DNA of 64,000 nt from Schistosoma haematobium (GCF_000699445.3 NC_067200.1:18093003-18157002), one strand, 5' to 3'; counted from the first letter of the stretch, positions 1 to 12,083 are shown. Notes: a model not told the origin generated them from the letters alone. A program made the numbers and translations.

Positions 1-599
1 CCAATTAGAATACGATGAAGATTTTTAAAATATTAACGTGACATACTGCTATTCTTAGATAGTAGCATAACATGCCTTTTTGTGAATGAGTTGAATTATA
101 CTATTGTGCAACAAACGCTAATATTTATAAATACCCATAATATTCTGTACATTTTTGACTCTTACCCAGAGATCACTTCTCTTGATTTCTTCTGATTTTG
201 TGACTATCAGGGTTCTTTACATTCGACTGCCGTAGTTGTATACTGTATTCTGCCTTAATCAATTAAAAAACTGAACATAAACATTGAACTTTGTAGAAGG
301 TTATATTGATTGATCAATAATCATTTTAGTATTAAACTGATAAAGTAAAACAATAAATTTGATAAGAAATTATCGATCAATATCTAAATTCAATTCATCA
401 ATGATCTTGTGTAACCCTTTATATCTTATTGTCTAAGATGAATAACTATTTCATAAAACATCCATTCAAAGCTTTCGAATAATCAATGATGATCAAGTTT
501 AGATTGACTTGTAAATTCAACTGTTGGAAATATTACAATCTCTATAAATCCTCAAAATTGTGAATATCTTATAGTTCATTCAACTGTTTATCAGTATAG

Positions 600-830
600 G
601 ATTGTTGAGATTATTTATGTTTTTTGATTGAGATCATGAACCGAATGATGTTAGACAACCATTTAAAATCTGGAAGCATTGAATGGCCAATTCGTCTCAT
701 TGTGGAACACTTCAACAGTGTGAATTCAAGATCCTGCTCGTGGGATTCAAACCTAAGACCTATCATTCTCGCATGCAAGCGCTTAACCATTAGATATAAT
801 TAAGGAGATCAGATGAACTGTTTTTAAGAT
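600..830 (-). repeat. Degenerate hammerhead SINE (type 1)
   Basis: Read on the - strand, this is a decayed copy of the abundant tRNA-like SINE. It has a B-box-like stretch near 750, then the region where the ribozyme should be (680-720), then the common 3' end reading like GGTTCATGATCTCAATC. The ribozyme core is destroyed by substitutions. Confidence 0.6.
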
Positions 831-881
831 ACCTTAACAACAGAAATAGTTTCAAGACAAAATGTAAAGATATTCAGTGAA

Positions 882-1156
882 GACTATAATTGATGGACGA
901 TCTTTGAGTGACGCTAAACTGACCTTGAGAGTGGACACCTACTGATTAAGACTAAATTACGGTTATAAAGCAGTTAGACTTCTCATTAACAGTTGATAAT
1001 TAAGGTTAGAAATTAGATTTAGGGTTTTCATCACGAACTGACATCAGCTATAATGCCAAAACCCTATTTAGCCAAATGGATGAATGAATTTCCCTCCGAA
1101 ATTTGAAACCTGTTACCTTATACCTGATTGGTTTGTCCATAAATTATAGTCTCGCC
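882..1156 (+). mobile_element. MITE-like element with inverted ends, copy 1
   Basis: A non-coding element of about 270 bp. Its left end reads AGACTATAATTGATGGACGA and its right end, reverse-complemented, reads GAGACTATAATTTATGGACA, so the ends form imperfect terminal inverted repeats. Related copies lie at 2711-2954 (opposite orientation) and 18684-19255 (interrupted by a SINE). No transposase is visible, so it would be non-autonomous. The superfamily is not clear. Confidence 0.55.
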
Positions 1157-1484
1157 AAAGATTCATAAAATTATTAACTTTATTGAGATTATGAACCAAC
1201 CTAAGTTTTTAAGAAACCATTGAAAACCTAGAAAGTCTTGGTGGCTATTTATGTCCACTAGACTGAAGGTTCTCGTATCGACTCCAGATTTCGAGGTCAT
1301 AAATGTGTACTGCTCATAAGTGTCATATTAGAACAGAATAACCATCTAGGGTTTTCACCTTTATAGTGCTTATCTAAATTAGATCAATTCATGATTTCAC
1401 TAGAATTCAATGATCTTTATAACTACATTAATTAGTATCATTTTACTAGTAACAGAAATCATTTTCAGTATAGGGTTTGTGGAG

Positions 1485-1830
1485 ATTATTAGGTTTTTGA
1501 TTGAGATCATGAACCGACTGATTTTGGACCACCCTTGGAAACCTGGAAGCAGTGGACGGCTGTTTCGTCTTGTTGTGTGACTCCTCAGCAGTGAGCATCC
1601 ACGGCCCCACCCGCGGGATTCGAACCCAGGGCCTTCAGTCTCGTGCGCGAACGCCTAACCTCTCGACCACTGAGTCGGCATCCAACGGCGTTAATGCCTG
1701 ATTTCAACCAATCCGCAAAATTGTGCGATCATCTTCCATTGTACTGATGTAGATAGCTGTCTCTACCTGACATGAACGGTCACGGCGGTCTAACATCAAT
1801 CGGTTCATGATCTCAATCAAAAACAAATCA
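1485..1830 (-). repeat. Hammerhead SINE (type 1), core retained
   Basis: A tRNA-like SINE on the - strand. The B-box complement is at 1616-1630 and the hammerhead at 1549-1596. The ribozyme keeps CUGAGGA, GAAA and the GUC cleavage triplet, with a 3-bp helix II, but helix I has a C-C mismatch at its third pair. The element ends near 1480 in the family 3' terminus. It is antisense to the probable host gene. Confidence 0.7.
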
Positions 1831-2009
1831 TTTTACTTTAGTATATGTACAATGAAAATAGTAACTAGAAACACTGTAATATAAATAATTTTATTTCGTT
1901 TTGTAGTTAGTATATTTAGATCCTTTTTATCTGAATAATGATTAATAGTCACTATTGTATGTAATCTGTAATAACCGGCATCTATTGATACTGATCTTAG
2001 TTTATTCCA

Positions 2010-2115
2010 TAGGTGAGATCATGAGTTCATTGAAGTTAGACCATCATGGAAAATCTGGAAACATTGGAAAAACCGTTTTGTCCTATTGTAAAACTCTTCA
2101 GCAGTGTGCATCCAT
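2010..2115 (-). repeat. Truncated type 1 SINE 3' fragment
   Basis: Only the 3' part of the type 1 SINE is recognisable, including the conserved GATCATGAGTTCATTGAAG-like terminus. The ribozyme remnants near 2080-2105 are broken. Confidence 0.5.
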
Positions 2116-2710
2116 AATCCTTTAGCTTATGTTTAATCCATATATAATCAATTTGTTTTTCCGACTTTTTACTGTAGAATCTTCACCATAATACACAAAT
2201 CTCTCAAATAGTATTAATATATTTTTTATGATACATTTTGCATCAATCTCATACTTATCCACTGGTGTATAATGTGATTAAGCTTTTAATATTAATGTTA
2301 GTAGTGTAACATTAAATAGGAAGAATGTTGTATTTCTAAAATCCAACATTTCACCTAACAATCTGATCCAAACATTTTCACGAAAATATAATTTTTTTCT
2401 AGTTTGTGTTTCGTTTTTAGCGAATTAGTTTTCCACAGGATGAAACCCCCAACCCCATACCTAACCCTCTTCCCTTATTTCTGAATTGGAACCGGCAGTA
2501 GTAGCTTCAGAGAGGCACCAGGCAGAGCTTTCATGGAAATATCCTTCCTCTTTTTATATCTCACATTAACTCGACGCCCAAATACTGTAATGAAATTATT
2601 CAATCAAATTTAGACGACAATTCTTAGTTCATAGTGTAATGTCTAAATTTTTGAGGGTTTTGTTTTCATTTATCTATCTTAACATTATAATCAATTTTAT
2701 TCTTTTGGGA

Positions 2711-2954
2711 TGAGACTATAATTTATGAATGAACCAATCAGATATTAGATAATAGGTCTTGAATTTTTGGCGCAAAAATTCATTTATCCATTTCGTGATG
2801 AAAACCTTCAATCTAATACACTTAACCGTAACCATCAACTAATTTCTCACATGTTGATTTATAACTTTCATTTAGTCTTAAGTATTAGGTGGTGACACTC
2901 ACAAGGTCATTTCGGTGTCATTCCTAGGTCGTCGAGAAATTATCATCTCACCTT
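2711..2954 (-). mobile_element. MITE-like element with inverted ends, copy 2
   Basis: An inverted, diverged copy of the element at 882-1156. The left end begins TGAGACTATAATTTATGAAT. The right end, reverse-complemented, begins GGTGAGATGATAATTT and continues with the interior about the CTTGTGAGTGTCACCACCT stretch shared with 18684-18750. Confidence 0.5.
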
Positions 2955-3599
2955 CTTTTGAATAATACATTTAATCAATGTCATTTATTATTCGATAAAT
3001 CTGACTTCGATAATATAGATACTTATTTCTTACACATAGTTCCCTTTATTATCTTAAATAGAGCAAGAACAAAGATTGGTACAGAATAATACATGAATTC
3101 ATTGTATTTCGTTAGGTTCTCATCAGTTGCTTACAACCTAAAGTATTTAAACTTTATTATAGATATTGACATACTTATATATCAGAGGGTGATGAAGGAT
3201 CAATACATGTGTATCATGGTGTAACGAAGATTCCGATAGAGTTGATGAGGTCATAAAATGTGTTTGTCTCGAATAAATAAAGTTTGAGAGGGAATGTTCC
3301 GGAACATTGAAATAGTGATTAGAACTCATGAAAATAGATTAATGGATAATAAAGAAAGATATGAATTGAAATCAAATAGGAGCAAATGAATAGAAAGGGT
3401 AGGGGTTATTGTTACCAGGGTAAAGAAAGATTTATTACTGTCTCTTTTTGTATACATAGACCTAGTTTTAAACGTTTAATTGCTAATGCTTCAGCAAATT
3501 TCAAAAGGTTGGAGTTTGATTATTTGTTAATCACCTTGAAGGACTTCAGTATATCAACTTCATGTCCTGTATCAAGGAGATGTCTTGCGATAGCAATGT

Positions 3600-3660
3600 G
3601 TATTTGTGTTAAACGTACATACGAAGTTCTACGTTGTTACTGACTGACTGACTCATTGAT
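3600..3660 (+). repeat. RTE LINE 3' tail fragment
   Basis: The sequence ending in CTACGTTGTTACTGACTGAC matches the 3' terminus seen in other RTE remnants here (20690-21175, 12780-12880). It finishes in TGAC-type short repeats, the usual end of these elements. The ORF just upstream (3386-3643) has no recognisable domain and I do not call it a gene. Confidence 0.5.
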
Positions 3661-3954
3661 TGATTTGTGTTAAAATAGCTTCCAAGATCAAGTTATACTC
3701 TAATGGTTCAATTGGTTATTCCTTTATAGTTTCATTGGTTTATAATAAAATCTTTCTTTTCTTACGATCAGTGAACGATGTCTAGCTGTTATAATGATGG
3801 AAATGAAATGATTTGCTGCTTAAGTTCCCTTTATATTAAATCATTATGAAGTTGATTATGCCATCTATTCCAATATCAAGAAAATTATGGTGATATGGTT
3901 TTGTAAATAATTTGAATTGTTTATTTTGGTTAGTGTTTTTTATTTTGTTTTAGC

Positions 3955-5470
3955 AAAGTTGTTTTCTAAAGGATGAGGTCACTGATCACATGCTCAACTC
4001 TCCTCATTTACCTGAGTTTGGTATCGGTAGTAACCCTAGAAGAGCTACAAACGTAGTTGTTCTGCGTTCTACTTTAGAAGATTTGAGAGGAAGAACAAGT
4101 ATCGATAGACTGGTAAGAAGGACACCTCATCAAGATACCAAAGAAAAGAGATTTGAGCAAATGTCAGAACTACGGAAAAATTACACTGTTGTCAGTACTA
4201 GGAAAGGTTTTTGACAGAGTGTTGATAAACCGGGTGAAAGATTCAGTAGACGCTCAACTTCGAGATCAGCGGGCTGGATTCTGTAACGATTGGTCGTGCA
4301 CAGACCAAATTGCGACACTACGGATCATCGTTGAGCAATCAGTTGGATGGAACTCGTCACTATACATCAATTTCCTTGACTGAGAGAAAGCATTTGACAG
4401 TGTGGATAGGAGGGCTTTATTTAGACCTCGTCGATACCATGGTGTATCTGGGAAAATCGTCAACATCATCCGGAATTCATATGACGGAATAAACTGCAAG
4501 GTGGTGTATGGAGGGCAGTTGATGAACGCATTGCAAGTGAGGACCGGAGTCAGACAAAACTGCTTAAAATCTTCCTTCCTCTTTCTTTTCGTGGTTGACT
4601 GGATTATGGAGACCTCGACATCTGAGGAAAGACACGGAATACAATGGATAGCTCGAAATCAGTTAGAAGATTTGGACTTCGCACATGGTCTTGCTCTATC
4701 ATCCCATACACAATAACAAATGCAGATGAAGATAAACAGTGTGGCATCAGCCTCTGCAGCAGTAGGCCTCAATGTACACAAGGGAAGAAGCAACATCCTC
4801 AAATACAACACGGAGAACACCAACCCAATCACACTTGGTGGAGAAACTCTGGTAAAGGTGGAAAGTTTCACTTATCTGAGTAGCATCATCGATGAACAAG
4901 GAGGATCTGATGCAGACATGAAGGCTAGAATTGGCAAAGCAACGACAGCATTCCTACATTTAAAGAATATGTGGAACTCAAAACAACTGTCAACCAATAT
5001 CAAACTCACAATCTTCAATACGAACGTCAATACGGTTAGTCATATTGTATGGAGCTGAAACTCTGAGAACTACCACAACCATCACCAAGAAATTACAAGT
5101 ATTTATCAATAATTGTCCACGTAATGTAGTGAATGTCCATTGGTTGGATACCATCAGCAACGCCCTACCATAGGAGACAACAAACCAACTTCCAGCTGAA
5201 CAGGAAATTAGGGAAAGACGCTGGAAGTGGATAGGACACACATTGAGAACATCATCAAAGTGCATCACGAGGCAAGCGCTAACTTGGAATCCCGAAGAAA
5301 AACGGAGAAGATTAATATCAAAGAGTACATTACGTCGGAAATTTGAAGCAGATATTATAAGAATGAATAGCAACTGGAAACACGTGGAAAAGATTGACCA
5401 GGATAGATTTGAATGTAGAACTCTGATGAGCGGCCTATGCTCCACCACGAAGGGTAACATGTGTAATTAA
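3955..5470 (+). pseudogene. Decayed RTE-clade LINE (SR2-like) reverse transcriptase
   Basis: Three frames together give the C-terminal half of an RTE reverse transcriptase. Visible pieces are a QRAGF-like motif near 4270, EKAFDSVDRR near 4385-4410, VRTGVRQ-C near 4540, LDFAHG where the catalytic F/YADD should be (about 4672), YLSSIIDEQGGSDAD near 4870-4915 and [11 protein letters not shown] near 5220. A stop precedes EKAFDS at about 4381, several frameshifts follow, and the catalytic aspartates are lost. It is 5'-truncated, with no endonuclease domain. SR2 is the schistosome RTE lineage it most resembles from memory. A related inverted 3' fragment is at 48238-48790. Confidence 0.8.
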
Positions 5471-5844
5471 GTAATATTTTCGTAGGAGAAAAGTGACCTT
5501 CTTTATGGATAAAATCATAATATTGAACGTGTTTATAAGATCACAGGAATCGTTAATTACATTATGAAATCTAGTGAACCTTGAATGTAACAAGCGCCTA
5601 GTAAATTATCTTTTAAACATAACCATTCTTATGAACTAGAATCTTGATACTTTAAGCTATCAGTTACACACAAACTAGGCTCTTAGATTAAATAGAAGGT
5701 ATTAAATACAGATTACATTTGTAAAATCTTTACTGATTAAGATTAATATATAATTTACGCAGGAAAAAATGGATTCTTAATTTGTTTCTATGCTCATAAA
5801 AATTTACGGAATGTGTATTAAACATACCAGTAAACTGCCTTGGC

Positions 5845-6170
5845 TTGAATCGATAGATTGCAGTATAAATGGTAGTGTAGTGAACGAGAACACAAATGGG
5901 GAGGGGCATTGAATGTATTCGAACACACAGAATATCTCACTAACATCTGAGGACCATACAGTGAATACTCAATTTGTAAAATTTCAATTAATTGTCTCAA
6001 ACTGGACTGTTCCTTTTGTAAATATCAGTCAATCGTCTCAAACTTCATTATTCCTACATTTCCATACCAATTGCTTTCTGTTCCCTTTCTTTCCTCCTCG
6101 ATCTTCTGCTGCCAGACATTTTATTTCTGACTTTCATTATATACTACTCATGTCGATTTAAGTAGCACAC
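5845..6170 (+). repeat. Dispersed non-coding repeat, unclassified
   Basis: This segment begins around GTAGTGAACGAGAACACA and recurs, diverged, at 11360-11530, 15405-15440 and, in part, at 60920-61140 (the later TTCTGCTGCCAG and TACTACTCATGTCG portions). The phrases about ACCATACAGTGAATAC and CAATTGTCTCAAAC are shared. No coding potential is seen. It could be LTR or MITE material. Confidence 0.4.
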
Positions 6171-6474
6171 AACATAGTTGTTTCAATATTCTTATTTCCT
6201 ACTATTTGATATCATTTGAAATACTTCTATCAACTTGATTCCCATTAGTTAATGAGTTTTATATGCTCATACTTATTGATAACAATTTAAGAGATTAATA
6301 GCACCAATCTTAAACAGATTTCATCATGTTTTACCATTTATGTAACTAATCTTTGCTATAAGTATAGATTAAATTCATATCTAATTTGACATTTATTTAG
6401 GTTTATAGTATCATAAATAGAATTATCTTGTACTATTATCTTATGTCAATCAAATTAATGAATTTGTTTTATTG

Positions 6475-6595
6475 GGTTTGAATCTCGCGGGGTGAGATCG
6501 TGGATGAGGAGTCCCGTACTAGAACGAAACAACCATCCAGTGCTTCCAGGTTGTCCATGGTAGTCTAGCATCAATCGATACATGAATTCAACAAC
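6475..6595 (+). repeat. Type 1 SINE with deleted ribozyme core
   Basis: Sense-strand copy with the B-box-like GGGTTTGAATCTCGC and a downstream remnant GAACGAAACAACC. The helix I strand and the first bases of CUGANGA have been deleted, so the hammerhead cannot form. Confidence 0.6.
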
Positions 6596-6734
6596 TAAAC
6601 TACTATAATGTTCAAAAAAACCTCTTCTGATACTAATCAGCATATACTCACTAGTGACTAGCTTCAAGAGGTATTTCCTCAAGTTCTAGTGAAAACCCGC
6701 GACCAGTGGAATTCAATCGGTTCTGTTGTGAGAT

Positions 6735-7015
6735 AGTAACTCACTGAAGACAATGGTGGATGGTGGCGCAACTTCGTGGATTAGTTGAATTCAAACATTA
6801 ACACCTTTCGATGCCAGCTTGGTAATTCAGTTTTTAAGCGCTTACGCTTGAGACCGATAGGTCCTGGATTCAAATCTCGTGAGGCGAAATTGTAGATGTG
6901 CACTACTGAAGAGGACTCCTATACTAAGCTGAAACAGCCGTCTAGTGCTTCCAAGTTTTTCATGGTGGTCTAATTTCAATTGACTCATGATCTCAACTAT
7001 TGAACTTAGTATAAT
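6735..7015 (+). repeat. Type 1 SINE, nearly complete sense hammerhead
   Basis: Sense copy with a B-box-like stretch near 6865-6880 and a hammerhead region at 6900-6948. Helix I is perfectly paired (GCACTA with TAGTGC), including a G-C to A-U double change relative to other copies. CUGAAGA, GAAA and GUC are present. A 3-nt gain after CUGAAGA breaks helix II, so activity is doubtful. Confidence 0.6.
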
Positions 7016-7379
7016 ATCCACAAAACCCTCTCTTACTATCCTATTTTCTTTATGTTTACATTGTTCGTGAATGTTTTTTTTATAAACAAATAAACAAACA
7101 AATCGAAATACTCAATGGGATAAGGTTTAGTTTTGCTTACATAATTTATGTTGTCTTATGGTGATATGATTGATTCATTCAGTAGTATTAATAGTAAGAT
7201 TTCAATTTTCTTTATATTTAATATGCTTTATTGTTGTTGTTGTTGTTTTTGTTTATATACAAGATTGAATTATGGTTTTCTATAGGGATAGAATTTATAA
7301 TCATTATTTATTTATGGTTAAATGTCATTGATCATGTTATCGGTGATTCTATTGCGAAGCTACTGGGTTTTTTAGATAC

Positions 7380-7835
7380 ATGATAATAATAGTTAAGATC
7401 ATGAGTTAATTGAAGTTAGATCACCATAAAAACAACCTGGAAGCATTAGATGACAGTTTCATCCTATTGTGGAGTTCTTCAATAGTGATTGACTTCAAGA
7501 GGTACTTCCTGGAATTCTAATGAGAAACAATGATCAACTGGAGTTCAACCGAATCTATTGTGAAATAGTAATTCATGGAATATAATAGTGGATATATTGC
7601 TCAATTTCGTGGATTGGTTAAAGTTTGATATTACCATCAATGGATGCTAGCTCAATAGTCTAAAGGTTAAGTGTTCATGTATGAGACTGATGGGTCCCAG
7701 ATTCGAATCTCACAAAGGCAGGATTGTAGATGTGTACTGTTAAAGAGTTTTACACTAAGACGAAATAGTCATCCAATGCTTCCACGTTCTCTATGATGGT
7801 CTACTTTCATTGGATTCATAATCTAAACTATTGAA
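7380..7835. repeat. Decayed type 1 SINE pair
   Basis: Two degenerate pieces, one - strand (7380-7530) and one + strand (7540-7835). In the + copy the ribozyme region near 7738-7785 keeps GACGAAA but has lost the CUGANGA box. Confidence 0.45.
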
Positions 7836-8057
7836 AAATAATGATTTGGTGATGATAATTTAGATCATGAAACTAATCCAATTGTGTTTTATTTAAAATG
7901 ATTGAATAATTTTTCAGGTTGGTGTTAAATCTGGTGGTTAGTACTACTGTGATCATGTTAGTGACATAATTAGTTACTAGGTGGACTACATATCAAACTT
8001 TAGAAGTGGATGTAAATTTTATTTTACTATTTTTTTTTGTTTGTTTTTTCGTTTTAG

Positions 8058-8267
8058 ATTGAATTTTTCAATATTGTTCAAGCACCAATTATGTTAAATG
8101 AACAAGGAATTTATTTAGTGACTTATCCAGATCAACGACCAACTGGTGATGCATTTATTCTATTTTCTAATGATAATATAGCAACTAAAGCATTAACACG
8201 TCATAAAGATTATTTAGGTGATAGATATGTTGAATTATTTAAAGCATCACCATCTGAAATGGTTCAG
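8058..8267 (+). CDS. ESRP: ESRP/fusilli-like splicing regulator, RRM2 exon
   Basis: A 70-codon exon with a pyrimidine-rich acceptor ending at 8057 and donor GTAGTT at 8268, phase 0 at both ends. It encodes the second half of a quasi-RRM. Visible motifs are IEFFNIVQAPI, YLVTYPDQRPTGDAF and RHKDYLGDRYVELFKAS. The RPTGDAF-LF and KHKD-LG-RYIELF pattern is characteristic of ESRP1/2 and Drosophila Fusilli RRM2, nuclear proteins that bind GU-rich RNA and control alternative exons. In hnRNP F/H the same positions differ. The strand of the RRM carrying the usual RGLPF motif must be in an earlier exon, which I could not find in the window. It is the first of five consecutive C-terminal exons. Confidence 0.82.
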
Positions 8268-8504
8268 GTAGTTGTTATGGTGATATATATATATATATTT
8301 TTTCTATAATAGTTACTAAGTATTCTATTACATGTGTATTGTAATCTATATCTTTGAATAACTGTCAAAGAACTATCATCATTATTGAGTCTTCTTACAA
8401 ACAAACATTTGTCGAACCAAATTTTCTCTCTATCAATTGTTGTGATAGTTTAAAGTATTTGAATGATTGTACGAACTAGGAATTCCTAAAATAACAAGAT
8501 TCAA

Positions 8505-9012
8505 GCCAAAAAAGAACTACAAGAGCACAAATGGCTGAGAGTGAGGAGAATCAGCTCTCCATATTGAAATACAGCCACTACCAGCGAAGTCCCACTCATT
8601 ACATCACTGTTGTTTATGAAATTGAGGGGATGAAAAGCGAATTTCCGGCACTTTAACCGGGTTGATGGATATGAAAGATCCACCTGGGGGAGTTGGAAAA
8701 CCCTCATTCCAAACCAATGGTGCACACGAGCTCCAAGATCCTAAGAAAGCAAATGGAGTATGAACGAATTATTAGTCACCGGGTACTATGGGATTGCATC
8801 TCCATAAGTTGCTCCACTTCCTTGTAGATTAGACTTTCAGGTCGAAGGTTCCGGATATGGCCACTTAAGGAAACCACCTACTTCGGTTTGGGTACCCTGG
8901 CAATATCATACACAAACATCAAGTGACTTATGTGGTGCATATGTGTTTGGTGCCCCTTTGTGCACCTTTGTGCCAATATTTAAGTGTTCAAATAAATAAA
9001 TAAATAAATAAT
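8505..9012 (+). mobile_element. RTE-tail SINE-like retroposon, copy A
   Basis: A non-coding family of about 0.5 kb. This copy ends with a tandem AAAT tail (8990-9012), the sign of retroposition. The last 60 bp before the tail resemble the 3' end of the RTE LINE at 52803-52885. Other copies are at 37340, 38877, 40238, 56335, 57925, 59365 and 61885. This one is among the more diverged. Confidence 0.75.
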
Positions 9013-9254
9013 TTAGAATTCAAAATCAAGCATTCACCAAGTACAAAGGAATCGTTAGTTCACATAAACACTACAGTTGTATATCTATTCTTTAATTAAA
9101 GAGAGAAAAATATCATAGACAATACTCCATTATCAAATATCTTTATGACAAACTAACACAAACTTACCTGATTATTGGATAAACTATTCTCATGTCAGAA
9201 AATGGTTTTAGATCATTGATATAGTTTAGTGAAACTGATCTAGTTACTTGACTG

Positions 9255-9345
9255 GAGTTTGAAAGGTCAATCAGTTACAACGTAGGATCAGGCACATACA
9301 TGCATCAGTCCAAGTTGCCACACCTCATTAGCACAGCAAGACAAA
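9255..9345 (-). repeat. RTE LINE 3' terminal fragment
   Basis: Reverse complement of the terminal sequence GTGTTAATGAGGTATGGCAA through CTACGTTGTAGCTGA, matching the + strand copy near 21100-21170. Confidence 0.55.
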
Positions 9346-10052
9346 CACCGAATTCATAGAAGCACTTAACTCAATGGTGTAATATATAAAGGAAAGATTT
9401 TATGTAAGCTCCATTTCCTAGATCAATATAACTGATGGTGTGTTATCATCTACCATACCACCAGGTAATCATATAATTGTCTATGTTAAGGATTATAAAA
9501 TAAAGTTAAAAGTATGAATGAGAATGGTAAGAAGAAATGACATATAGGGTATGTAAGTCCTACCTCATATATTCATCAGCTTAAAACAAACACTATGTGA
9601 AAGTGGGTTTAATAGTTTAACCTACTATTGAAATAATGTACATGAATAGTTATGGTGACATCGCTTGATATTGGCATTTCAGATATCACAAATTCATCTG
9701 TATGAAAAAGTGAAGCATTGTTTGAGTATTTACTTTCTAATGAGCAATTCTCCCTAGAGTAAACTTTCGGATTGTGATTACAGAATTTCTGTAGGCATTT
9801 TTGGACAGTGACTCAGATTACTTAACAATCTACAAACCTTAATAAAAACCCATCTGATCGTTCTATAAAGGAACGAAAACATGATGTATGAAGCACACAC
9901 ATACACATCAACTAAGCCGATGCTCCTCCACGAGGAGTAACAGACGTAAGTAAGTAGGTAAGGAAGTTGTATTGTGCTACCAATCAGATTTGTACTAGTT
10001 TACTATGCTTTTTTCTCAGTGGTCTATTTACTTTATTTTTATTTTTGACCAG

Positions 10053-10694
10053 GTTTGTCATAATGTAACACTATTTCAGTGCTCATCATCTGGACAAAAA
10101 ACACATTCAGCCTTATCGAACATTCAATCTAATGGAATCATAGGAGTACCACTAATAAATGGAGGAACACAAATCAACTGTTCTAATCTAGTCAATTTTG
10201 TAAACAATAGTAATACTAACAGTAATAATAACAAAGAAACTTATTTAAGCCCAGCTCTTACACATTTGAAATCGGCTATCAGTACTGGAGCCCTATCAAA
10301 TGTACAAAATCTATGGAATTCTGGCACAATCCCTTTGGGTTTATCACATAACTTATTAACATCAAGTGGAACAGGATTGGATTCATCTGGCTTAAACGAG
10401 AATTTATTATTAAATAATACATTAGGAGGTATATCATCATCCATACCAATGATCTCACCAAACAATTCTTCAGTGAATCTTAATGTTTTACCAAATATAG
10501 CTATTACAAATCCACTCATACGTGACCTAACTGATCCAACAGATCCTGATTGTCCATTTGCAAGACCGATGCCAATTGGTGGTGCATGTGCTATGGTTCA
10601 GTTGAATGAATTGCCCATGGAAACATCCAGGCATGATATTCGATTGTATTTGGGTCCAGCTAATTTTGCAAAGGTTTATCGTATGAGAAGGATG
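10053..10694 (+). CDS. ESRP: ESRP-like linker and RRM3 start exon
   Basis: This exon continues in phase 0 from 8267. Two acceptors are possible: one ending at 10052 after a T-rich tract, and one ending at 10079 (CTATTTCAG); both keep the frame. The first part is a low-complexity Asn/Ser/Leu-rich linker of about 170 residues, containing NNSNTNSNNNK. The last 40 residues start the next quasi-RRM, with CAMVQLNELPMETSRHDIR, where ESRP has an RLRGLPY-type strand followed by a helix. The donor after 10694 is GTAATT, phase 0. The poly-Asn linker is typical of schistosome proteins and makes this part much longer than in vertebrates. Confidence 0.75.
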
Positions 10695-10889
10695 GTAATT
10701 ATTTTGCATTATTTACTAAATGGTTTTATTTAATATGTTTATCTAATGAATCTAGATGAACAAAACTCATCTGTATTCAATATCCCTGATAGTGCAATCA
10801 AATAAACAGTTCACTCATTTTAGTTCCATCTAAATTGTCGTTAAGTTTATTATGATCCTTAGTTTAAATAATGTACCTAAAGCCATCAG

Positions 10890-11240
10890 AATAGAGGTTT
10901 ACGGGAACGAACAAATGTTATTGACATCATAGATCAAGTTAGACATACATTAACATTCAGGAAGTATTCAACAGACGTTTTGTCCTAGCATAGAACTCCT
11001 TGACAGTGTGTACACACGTATTCAACAGGGGTCAAACTCTGGATCTTCAATCTTGTATGTGAGTACTCAGTCTTTAAACCAGTGAGCAGAAATCTAATAA
11101 TATGAGTGTTTAACTCCAGTTAATTGGCTACACTGAGTGACCATCTTCCATTGTCTTCAGCATGTGTATTCCTCGCACCCAACACGTTTGAAATAGTTTT
11201 CAATAGATGTCTAACTTGAATTGGCTTGTGATATCAATAG
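10890..11240 (-). repeat. Decayed type 1 SINE
   Basis: Recognisable from the ordered landmarks: family 3' end, ribozyme region (10970-11010), tRNA-like block and the downstream CCATCTTCCATTGTCTTC segment. The ribozyme is not functional. Confidence 0.5.
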
Positions 11241-11647
11241 TACCTAACGTTTTTAGTCCAGAATTTGGTATTTTAAACAACATAAACTGAAGATACATCT
11301 AACATTAAGAGTCAGTGAAGGAAATTAATAATGATGTTTTCTTTTTTTACTATTTACAATTTAAATGATATTGTAGTGAATGAGAATTTAAGTGGGAACA
11401 ATCGAATGTATTTGAACATACATAATCTCGTGGTAAAATCTGAGAACTATACAGTGAAGACTTCATTTGCAAGATGCCAATCAATTGTCTCAAACGTCAG
11501 GATAGTCCAAATTCATTTTGTATTGTTTGTATGAATCCTTCCATTGATGTATAGGACCAGTGTCTTATTAGCAAATCTGCATCCTGTATGGATTGCTTCG
11601 ATATTGCCTTAAGTTATAAGCCCTCTAAGTAAAGATGGATGGTGGCT

Positions 11648-11826
11648 AGCAATGGAATTCAGGACGCACGTTTTGTCTTATTTAGGACTCGTCAGTTGGA
11701 TATACCTGCATCTCAGAGTTGATGTTCAATCTGGGACTTGAACTTAATGAATATCAACTCTGGGATGCAGGTATATCCAACTGACGAGCCGCAAATAAGA
11801 TGAAACGCGCGTCTTGGACTCCACTG
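11648..11826. repeat. Inverted pair of hammerhead modules (type 2)
   Basis: Two copies of the GCAG...CTGC type hammerhead face each other: - strand at 11648-11710 and + strand at 11767-11826. The - copy has CTGACGA but CAAAAC in place of CGAAAC, losing the conserved G12. The + copy has CTGACGA and GAAAC, but its helix II (GCCG against AGAT) no longer pairs. The same head-to-head arrangement recurs at 17820-17952 and 38156-38545. The whole segment can fold as one hairpin. Confidence 0.7.
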
Positions 11827-12083
11827 TTAGCCATTATCCAACCTATGTAGTATTTGAAATAAAAGTAGAAAAACTCAGTCAAGTGAATAGAGATCCTCAA
11901 CTTAACCGATGTACTTATTATAACAGTGTTTGCTCATTGAAATAGAATAGAACTAAAGAAATTTCTACAGTAAATACGAAAAAAAATGATGCAGTGCCCA
12001 TATTCATGAAGTGCATATTGTTGATTATTGACAATAGCATTAAAACACAACTTTCTATGCTTTAAGAATCCAGCGTTTTGAAA

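Larger units (their letters stand above)
1..8057. other. Repeat-rich region, probably ESRP intron
   Basis: No host exon could be recognised here. The first ESRP exon seen, at 8058, starts in the middle of an RRM with an intact splice acceptor, so an upstream exon must exist and probably lies outside the window. The region holds decayed hammerhead SINEs, two copies of a MITE-like element and an RTE fragment, listed separately. I see nothing assignable in 1-600, 2110-2700 (apart from a C-rich patch near 2440-2480), 2955-3600 or 5480-5840. The small ORFs here look random or repeat-derived. Confidence 0.55.
8268..10052 (+). other. ESRP intron with RTE-tail SINE
   Basis: An intron between two phase-0 exons. 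It holds the retroposon at 8505-9012 and an RTE tail fragment at 9255-9345. The stretch 9350-10000 shows nothing I can identify. The ORF at 8091-8309 is just the exon read through its donor into a short TA repeat. Confidence 0.6.

Noticed and set aside
3386..3643. An 85-codon ORF as a short secreted protein
   Set aside because: No signal peptide or domain. Its 3' end runs into an RTE tail fragment.
6510..6560. A sense hammerhead at the 6475 SINE
   Set aside because: The helix I strand and half of the CUGANGA box are deleted, so no ribozyme can form.
8501..8725. ORFs inside the 0.5-kb retroposon copies (also 40601, 56478, 57640, 59579, 61889)
   Set aside because: The same non-coding repeat gives different, mutually inconsistent ORFs in each copy and strand, so there is no conserved protein.
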